This document shows, piece after piece, positions 56,258 through 64,000 of a stretch of DNA of 64,000 nt; within the stretch, counting starts at the first letter, position 1, and each line of letters opens with the position of its first letter. A model generated the notes under the pieces. It saw only the letters and a list, made by a program, of their open reading frames with translations. It did not search any database and had not been told where the DNA came from. Where the stretch lies: the NCBI GenBank assembly GCA_963682175.1, contig OY821771.1, forward strand, positions 41,870,201 through 41,934,200, in the 5' to 3' direction. Both the position numbers and the translations under genes were made by a program. Origin of the DNA: Triglochin maritima. Lineage: Eukaryota > Streptophyta > Magnoliopsida > Alismatales > Juncaginaceae.

Positions 56258-59200
56258 GAAAATGCTCAAAAATGGATTTGGATTTGGAAATGGAATTTGA
56301 GTTTTTTTTTTTTTTGTGTGTGTGTGGAAGTCGAGATCTGGGGAAGTGCTGGAAAGGGTATGGAAGTCGGGATCCGGGAAAAGAAGAGTTTGGGGATTCA
56401 GAATGAATGAATGTGGAAATCACAATTAGTGAGATGGATTTTGTTTCGTTTCATATGACGGAAAATGGTTTTTTTTTTAAGATGAGTCAAGATTTTGTCG
56501 TTCGGAAAACAAACAGGAGTCTCAATAGGATTCACGGTGAGGTTTGTGGGGGAAAAGGTAAGGGAAGAGGACATGGAGGCATTGGAGGGGGGGTGATTAA
56601 TTATTAATGGGATGGAATGAAACTAACTTTTGAATTGGGGGTTAGGTTTTGATTTTTGGAGGTTAAAGATTGGGGTTTGAAATTCAGAGAGAGAAATTGT
56701 GTTAAATGAACATTTTTTATTTGTTAGGTTTTATGTTTTTTTATGTGTATTGATTTGTAGAAGAAGCATTATTCATGAAATAAATAATAATAATAATTTA
56801 CGCAAAATGTCTACGCCAAATTTAGAGTTAACAAAAGAAGAATCTATGTTTTTTAAAATAAAATCGAGAAATTTATATTCATTCATTCTCACACCAATTT
56901 TCCATGCTGCATCAAAAGATTATGATGCAATTTTGGGTACATAATCCCGCAATCACTTATCTTCATGATATAAACATACTGTAACTGCCAATGCATGGTC
57001 AAATACTAATATTTTGCTGGGGTTTAGTAATTGTTGTTGCAAATATCATATCCTAATTGTTGTTGTCCGGTCGTGAAACAATGAATGCCATTAAAATTCT
57101 CAACACATGGGATGTTATAACATTGACCATCAGCCATTAAACAGTTTGGCGTTAGAAATTTTATGCATTTGTAACTTACAAGTTCAATCTACACTCGATG
57201 GAGATATGACACCAAATCCATTCCACACGATTAGTGTGCATAACAAGAAGTTAAGTTCATAAGTGATCTAACAAAAGAAAAGCTAATGAACATACAATAT
57301 TGCTGAGCACAAGGCTCAAAGGCGACAAGCTTTTTTTGTACCATATTATATGCAAAAAGAAGTTTGCTTAGTTGTTAGGCGACGAACGTGCTCCCCACCT
57401 ACTTTTATCGATATTAAATTACATATATGTATGCATAAGTTGGCTTTCTGGTTGAACATATATATCGTGATGATTATTTTGGGTCAGACCTGAATAGGAA
57501 TGTTTTCCCCGACATTCACTCATGCTTTCCACTAACCACTGAGAAATCTAATCAAGAGTCCAATCCCGACCCGAACAAAGCCCATTTAGCATAAAATGTA
57601 GAAATTGGTTCAACATTTATGTTGCTTCCGAAAATCAACTGGCTGAGGCTTTTACTCAAAAGTTCCATCTTCACTCTTTTAACAACTTCTAATTGGCGAC
57701 ATGCAAATCCACAATCCACTTAATAATTAAATTTAAGCACACCACTTATTAAACAACATAAGTTTGAGTGGTTAACAGTCATACTCCTAATTGTAATATA
57801 CTAGATGCAAAAATTAAAAACTTAGTTGGCAAGGTAGATTATAGAAACACATTATCTATTGAAATTGGCATCCGTAGCCTAGCGATGTATATTATTGTAG
57901 AACGGTTCTACAATAATTGACATGAGGATTGTGACAACAAATCCTTGTGATGATGTGAAGAAAATGGAGAAAGAAAGCAACATATTTATATTACAGGAGA
58001 GTACTGAGTACTGATACTAATAGATCATTTTCACCAAGCTCCAAAGGTCCCATACTTATACCTTCGAATAATAGCCTACTATAATTGGTGCGTATTAGAG
58101 GCTCTGACGTGGGCACAGAAATTGGTAATCCAAATGGACCATTTATGATTTTTCATTGTTGTTCTTGCACTTTTCAAAGGGCTTTTAAGATACAAATACC
58201 ACAAAAATCTTTTCTCAGATTAACAGTGTGATTATAAGGTGCCATTTTTTTGATAAGGATGGGCACTTACTCTTCTCTTCTGCACATGTCGATGAGCGTC
58301 TATCACAATTTCATCCTTAAGACATGTCATGAGTGCATTTGTGCTTGGATTTATTTTTATTTTTATCGTCTGGGCAATAGCAAAAGATGATCAATTTAAG
58401 AAAATCAAAGTAACAATATTTGTTTTGAAATGTTTAAGGTAGATAGTAATGAACTAATAATGATGGAAAACTTATATCTGTTAAGTGCCATCTAGAAGTC
58501 CAATCTTCCCAAGTCTTGTGAAACTCCATCTATGGGCTTTCGGCCCCTGTTAATACATGGCTCATTGGGCTAATTCCATCTTTTGTCTTTGAGGCTGGGC
58601 GTAATATAAGTATTATTTCATTGGAATCATCAATGAAAACAAATTCATAATTAAAACTAAACTAGACTGCAATGGAGTTGTAGACTAACCTTCCTTTATT
58701 TTACCCATATACAATCAGCATTATCTGTTTCGGGGGGTTTAACCATGACATTACATTCTTACTTTCTTGATCGCAGTTTCTTATGATTTCCATATATTCC
58801 AGTTTTAAGAAATTTTAGTTTCTTCTGCTGTAGTTAACGAAATAAATTACCATCATGTTCGGGTTATACTTGCCAATTGCACAACAAAATATACTAAAAA
58901 GGGGGTGCCTAACTCAAGCATGTAGTCTTTTTTGCCCCTCAAAACTTCTCCATAAGTAGACATAAACGTCAATTAGTTCCATATTTCTCGGACCAATCAA
59001 TCATGGTCCACTGTGTGGCCAACTAGAAAAAGCTACTGAATTCCACATGAGCTTTGGTCTATGGAGAGGGTCCCAAAAGTCTGATGGTGTAGAGATATGG
59101 AAAAGAGAAGACGAGACACATTATACGTGTCTATTTATTTGATAAATATGTTAGATCGTTAGGAAGATGCAACAAACTATAAGCACGTACCATTTGTTAG

Positions 59201-60187
59201 TTTCATTTATATCGATAAATATGTATTACGGTTACACAATATTATGCATCCTAACTATACCAATTTAGTGAGAATGGAATGCAAAACTATAACACCCTCT
59301 TAACAACCCGTGATCAGTTAAATGATCGTAATCTACCTTGATAATTATAAGAAATGTATAAAGATTCATATAAGCACACGATATTGTTGTGCATTCTTCC
59401 TGTCTAATATTTCAAATGGACGTAATCATCCTCCGTGACACCTTATGAACCAATGCAAACTAATTAAATGAGCTACATCATGAACTATGAAAGAGACTTT
59501 AAGAAATATCCTTACGTCAGCAAGTACTAGTCCACAATATGATTGTACCAATCTCCAATTGTTAATTGCTATGATGTTGCCTGCGTGCAGTTTATTTATT
59601 TCAAGATTAGTTTGTATATTCTCTGTATTAGGAACTTGTTGGCTATGACAACCTTTGACCCATCCAGCCATCCTTCAACCACATTTGGAGTAACTTGCAC
59701 GGTGCACCGAATCCACAAACAAATTATTAATTACATAGCCTTTTGCGATTACATCTTCTACTTCTGTCTTATTTTACGAATATCCCCTTTAGAACTATCA
59801 GTGCAAAATAGTCTACCCAATTGGCCTCTAATATGTACTCTTTGTGTTTCATTTTGTTCTTCTTCGTTTTTTTGGACACTGGAATCAAGGTAACGTATTT
59901 TTACATCTAATTTCCAATATTACTCTTGCATAGTGGGAAAAAGAAGAAGAATTTTGTGCACACGACACAAGGAAGAAAGAGATTTTTGTGCACGGGAACA
60001 CGTGCCACAAAGAAGACGATTGTAATATATTTATCTTTTGAAATAAAACTTATAAATTCTTTGAAAAATCACCAAACAATTTATCTTTTCAAGATCCGCA
60101 AATAGTCACCCACATTGTTACTTAATCATAATTTGTTACTAATCAAAATCTTGTCCAGAGTCTGTCCATATTGTGTCCAGAATTAGT
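56258..60187. other. Long intergenic region, no gene recognised
   Basis: The first few hundred bases are the leader/upstream region of the glutaredoxin-like gene, including a T tract at about 56289-56303. From 56.6 to 60.2 kb only short frames occur, none recognisable. I see no tRNA, LTR or bounded transposon. A partly self-similar patch with GTGCACACGACAC and GTGCACGGGAACACGTGCC lies at about 59955-60010. Confidence 0.4.
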
Positions 60188-60372
60188 CCAGATGGACTGA
60201 CTCTCTGCTTAAAATGGTCAGAACCTCCACTTAAAATGGACAGACTATATACTTAAAATGGACAAAACAGAGTCACTACTTAAAATGGACGGACTCTCCA
60301 CTTAAAATGGACAAACTCTCTACTTAAAATGGACAGAGTCATCACTTAAAATAGACAGACTCTACTTAAAAT
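60188..60372 (+). repeat. Minisatellite of about 20-24 bases, ACTTAAAATGGACAGACTCT type
   Basis: About nine units with core CTTAAAATGGACA alternate with ACTCTCTAC or GAGTCATC. The preceding 60 bases hold related GTCCAGA and GTCCAGAT words. The flanks have weakly inverted ends (TTTCCAATATTACTC at about 59910 and, inverted, TTTCCAATACTCCTT at about 60690), so it may be the core of a non-autonomous element. The right flank (60620-60685) ends in GAGACGGAAGGAGTATTGG, a pattern common at plant MITE ends. Confidence 0.7.
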
Positions 60373-61249
60373 GGGAATTTAAGAACTTGTACAAAGTTTA
60401 AGAGTTGGTGCCCAAATTAGGGAATTGGTACCAAAATTTTCAGAATTAGTGTTAAAATTTCACTTTCTAATAGGAGTCCTATAAATATGGCAGTTACAAC
60501 ATACACCCATTACAAACACCACAAAAACCGCAATGTTGGAGTTATGAGAGGGTGAAAGAGAGATGATAGTAGGTTCTATGGTTTTGGGTGGGCATTTTAG
60601 TTTATATTTGTCAAATGAGAAGATTAAATTGGAACATTCCGAAATGGAAAGTGGGAAGAACAAAATGAGACGGAAGGAGTATTGGAAAAAAAATCACGCA
60701 GTATCTTTCAATTTAATGTGATGATGCCAGTATAGCACAACTAAGGATGTTAGTTAAGTTGAAATTGAAAGAACAAGAGTCAACTCGTTTGCTCGAATGT
60801 GTTCTGATCATTTTGCATGTATCCATCTTGTGTTTAAATCAAGCTTGTTTGTCTTAGTTCGTATTTGATAAAATCTTGACGTCACTCACCAAAATACTAA
60901 ACATAAGCTCAAATTTCGATTCCTTTTATTTGTTATAACAAGGTTACATCTTGATCATACATTTTTAGTCTCTTCGGAGACATTTGATAATGGAACGACC
61001 ATGTGTTTTTACTAGAAGGTTAAAAGTATGCGAATAAATATGTGCTGATATAAATCTGAGCATGTGGTGATCATAAATAAGCGTTTTATATATAAAATAT
61101 AAATGCAATTATTTGTTTCTTAGGCGAAATTCGTTAAACAACTCCTGTGGAACAGTATATATCTGGATGTCAACTTGAGTAGGGCATAATCCTTGCTGAG
61201 TAACTTGTGGTGAGATGGTGTGTGGAGTTGAGCTGTGAATAAAGTATAC

Positions 61250-61251
<2 letters not shown>
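60373..61251. other. Intergenic sequence, no gene recognised
   Basis: Includes the right flank of the minisatellite described above. Nothing else recognisable. Confidence 0.35.

Positions 61252-61289
<38 letters not shown>
61252..61289. repeat. (AT)n(AG)n compound microsatellite
   Basis: About nine AT units are followed directly by about nine AG units. Confidence 0.95.
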
Positions 61290-63414
61290 TAGGGAAGGAG
61301 AGGACATATATATCTTAAGGGAATGGAGAGAGGGAGGAGGACATGGACAAAAGCAACCAGCTCGGTAGGGTTTAGGGTCTGTGGCTGAAGAGAGGGTGGA
61401 GAGCTAGGCTTATGTACACGATGGCTGTAGGTGTGTTAGGTGGCAATCCCTGCACCTCATCCAACGTGGGACCTTTCCCTCCCTCAGATTCCTGCCTTCT
61501 TTCCTCGTTTTCTATTAATTTAGCCTTTGTTTATTTATTTAGGCTCACGTCGAGGCTGGAATTGGAATGCTTCCAACCCATTCCTTCTTGTTATGTTGTT
61601 TCCCAAACATATGAAGGGGTGATTATTATTTGGTAAAAGATGATGCGGAAGAGATATATAGGTTGTGGTGAGTTGCGGTTAAGAGATGAATAAAGTAGGA
61701 AAGAGAATAAAGTTGGTTGGGGAGAGAGAAAACTGACGTGCAAGAGAGAAAATTGGTTTGAAAAAGAGAAAGAATGTTCATGAACAGGTCAGGTCGTCCA
61801 GATCATAGTTACGGATGGTCTTATGAGATATTACTAAAAGGTGCTGGTAATTATTTTAGATCTTTGCAGGGTGTTTGGGAAATTATCCCTCCATGAATAT
61901 ATTATTAATCTTGGACAGTTAGACATGGGATTATGAGTATATTTTAGATTCATTGGGATCCGTTTTCTGAATATTCTATTCCATTGAGTTATTATTCTCA
62001 AGGAAAAACTGTGACGCATGTGTCCGTGCCTACAAATACATCTCTATTTAGCTAGCTAGTTGTTTACTATATCGCTTTAATTTTACGCATAAACAAATAT
62101 TTTTCTATTATAAGAAATTGCAGTCCTGGGTTAAGTAAACTCGAAACTTACGATTTAATACAATTATACTCAGCCATTATACTGCGACTTAAGTCTTAAG
62201 TGTATATACAGAATACAGTCAAATTAGTCCAAGTGAGTTGCATAATTAGGGTGCGGTTAATTACGTAATTTGATATGTGGTTTTAAGATACACTACACAC
62301 ACTTGATGTTGTACCATTTTTTACCTATATCAGGATTTCGAAAAAGAAAACTGATTTTCAATGTGTTGGAGTTGAAAGGAACCGAATGCAAAAACATATG
62401 AAGTTTGGAGAGAGTTGGATACATACATAAATAATAAATAATGTGTAAGCTTTGTCATGCCTTTCGAGGACATGGATATTTTAGGCAAAATGGCCAAATT
62501 AAGAAGGTGTGATTCAAATGTCAGAGTAACACAGGAAATTGTGTAAAACAGCAGCTGGTTTATTTTCCTTTCTTAACAACAGTTTGTATATGTCTCTTGT
62601 TGGCAATTAACGTGTGTAGTTGTTGCTCCTTCGGTGAGAACTCTTTCAAAATATATCCAGTACAAAGAAAACCCCACCAGCACATGGAGTAGAAAAGAAG
62701 AGAATCGAACCATGAATTTCCTCTTCTCTTTGACTCTCTTTCCTTTGTTTGATGGATAAATTACGGTTTATCTTCCAAATTATGTCTCCGTATCAGTTTG
62801 CTCTATAAAAAAAATTAAATTGTGCGAATCAGTACATTAAACTTTCAATAGGTAACACTTTGTCTACTTCTTTTTTGAGAATATTGCTATTTTCAACGTA
62901 TTTATCAATATATTTTTATTGCTTGTCAAAAACACTTCTAATTGTAATTGTACGATAACAAACTAGAACTCATATTCGCTACCTGGCCTTTATGCATTGC
63001 CAAGAATATGTTTATTTTAATATATTTACTCTTATTATAAATTTGGTTTTTTTTTGTGAATCTAAAAAATTATGTTAACAACTTCTAAAAAACAATCTCC
63101 AATAACCATTGTGCGAAACGCACCATTAGTTTCTTTTTATTCCTTTTGGAAATCAAATTAGTAACCATAAAAATGGTGTTTTACATAAGAAATATAAATT
63201 TCAAGAATATAATTTGCATACCCTTGTAAAATAAGAATCTCCATATCCATCACTCTCACTCACTCTCTCCCTCCCATCGATATCCGTCCCCACCCCATCC
63301 CTCTCAACTTTATCAGTGCCCTCTCCTTTCCCTTTCACAATGTATACCTCACTCCTCATCCACCCCTCACCATCTCCCAAACTGTTGAGTGTACTAGCTA
63401 GCTAGCTAGCTTCA
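61290..63414 (+). other. Upstream region of the HD-Zip gene
   Basis: No gene is recognisable. The last 170 bases are CT-rich (CACTCTCACTCACTCTCTCCCTCC), consistent with a plant 5' UTR, and contain a (GCTA)n-like run (about 63394-63410) just before the start codon. A degenerate patch at about 62755-62880 resembles one arm of the foldback element at 36942. Confidence 0.45.
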
Positions 63415-64000
63415 ATGATGCATGAGGGAGAGAAGCTGACCTCCTGCAACTCCATGCCTTCTTCTCAATTCTTCCCTCCAAATTTCCTCCTCCAAATGCA
63501 GACCCTACACGAAGACCACCACCCTCCCACCTCCCTCACCCAACTCCTCCCTCCCTCGGATCCTCACGACTACCAAGGTACACCACCCTCGACACTTTAT
63601 CCATCAGTCAACTGGAATTGGGTGGAATCAGCTTAGTTGGTAGATCTTTAATCTTGAAATTCTAAAATATAAATTAAATTATAAAAATATTTTCGTAATA
63701 TAATTAGTGGAACCACGTAGGTGTGACGACGTTTCTGGGTAAGAGATCGATGTCGTTTCCCTGTCTAGAGGCTTGCGAGGAGGCAACCGGGGAGGATGAC
63801 CTCTCGGACGACTGCTCCCAGCTAGGGGAGAAGAAGAGGAGGCTGAACATGGAGCAGGTGAAGACTCTAGAGAAGAATTTCGAGCTGGGGAACAAGCTGG
63901 AGCCGGAGAGGAAGATCCAGTTGGCAAGGGCACTCGGTCTCCAGCCGAGGCAGATCGCGATATGGTTCCAGAATCGGAGGGCGAGGTGGAAGACCAAGCA
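63415..64000 (+). CDS. HD-Zip class I transcription factor, ATHB13/ATHB23-like, 5' part
   Basis: Exon 1 (63415-63577) and exon 2 (from 63721, running off the window) are joined by a 143-base GT...AG intron in phase 1; the splice gives [16 protein letters not shown], matching the conserved junction of this clade. Visible protein: a divergent N-terminus containing [11 protein letters not shown], the FLGKRSMSF motif, an acidic [18 protein letters not shown] segment, and a homeodomain from about residue 85 with [39 protein letters not shown] (recognition helix). The leucine zipper should follow beyond the edge. These proteins bind the CAATNATTG pseudopalindrome as dimers and regulate leaf growth, sugar and cold/drought responses in other plants. 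Two adjacent ATGs start the frame. The clade is secure, the exact orthologue is not. Confidence 0.94.

Noticed and set aside
55818..56300. Plus-strand frame of 160 codons
   Set aside because: Antisense shadow of the glutaredoxin-like gene.
63679..63997. Minus-strand frames over the HD-Zip exon
   Set aside because: Antisense shadows of the homeodomain exon.
1..64000. tRNA and rRNA genes
   Set aside because: I looked for the T-arm pattern GGTTCRANYCC with matching arms and saw none that fits; a dedicated scan such as tRNAscan-SE would be decisive.

Overview
The window is nuclear DNA of a flowering plant, probably a eudicot. It is AT-rich, genes are sparse and contain introns, and most of the space is transposons and their remnants. 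The protein families are plant-specific. No species can be named from the sequence alone.

Five host genes are well supported. They are an F-box/kelch-repeat protein like SKIP11 (2943-4217, minus), a small atypical HLH protein of the PRE/paclobutrazol-resistance type (31383-32182, plus, two exons), an RRM protein like the ACD11-binding protein BPA1 (46784-52646, plus, four coding exons), a plant glutaredoxin-like protein with four C-terminal CxxC pairs (55292-56257, minus), and the 5' part of an HD-Zip class I transcription factor of the ATHB13/23 type that runs off the right edge (63415-64000, plus). A broken R2R3-MYB gene lies at 38.7-40.4 kb. These genes are not an operon or a cluster; they are independent loci of hormone, stress and developmental biology.

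The transposon landscape is the notable part. Two copies of a Mutator-like element (15073-17633, and an inverted one at 24955-29200), plus a terminal fragment at about 24.0-24.2 kb, carry a FAR1-type MULE transposase and a plant-mobile-domain (PMD) gene that converge on each other. Both copies are decayed. A 1840-bp non-coding MULE with a perfect 9-bp target duplication sits inside intron 2 of the BPA1-like gene and is filled with 22-bp minisatellites. Three solo LTRs are delimited by target duplications (9952-12305, 18587-20070, 42493-44878), and a fourth LTR-like stretch lies at 20.4-21.2 kb. hAT-like and Tourist-like MITEs, a foldback element and a CACTA terminus complete the picture.

The strongest candidate for something undescribed is that LTRs from at least two different families, and apparently a third, carry a dense array of the perfect 10-bp palindrome CGGTCGACCG. 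In each case the array lies in U3, upstream of the likely TATA box, which looks like a multi-site binding array or methylation target. Other elements in the window show analogous arrays of different short motifs.
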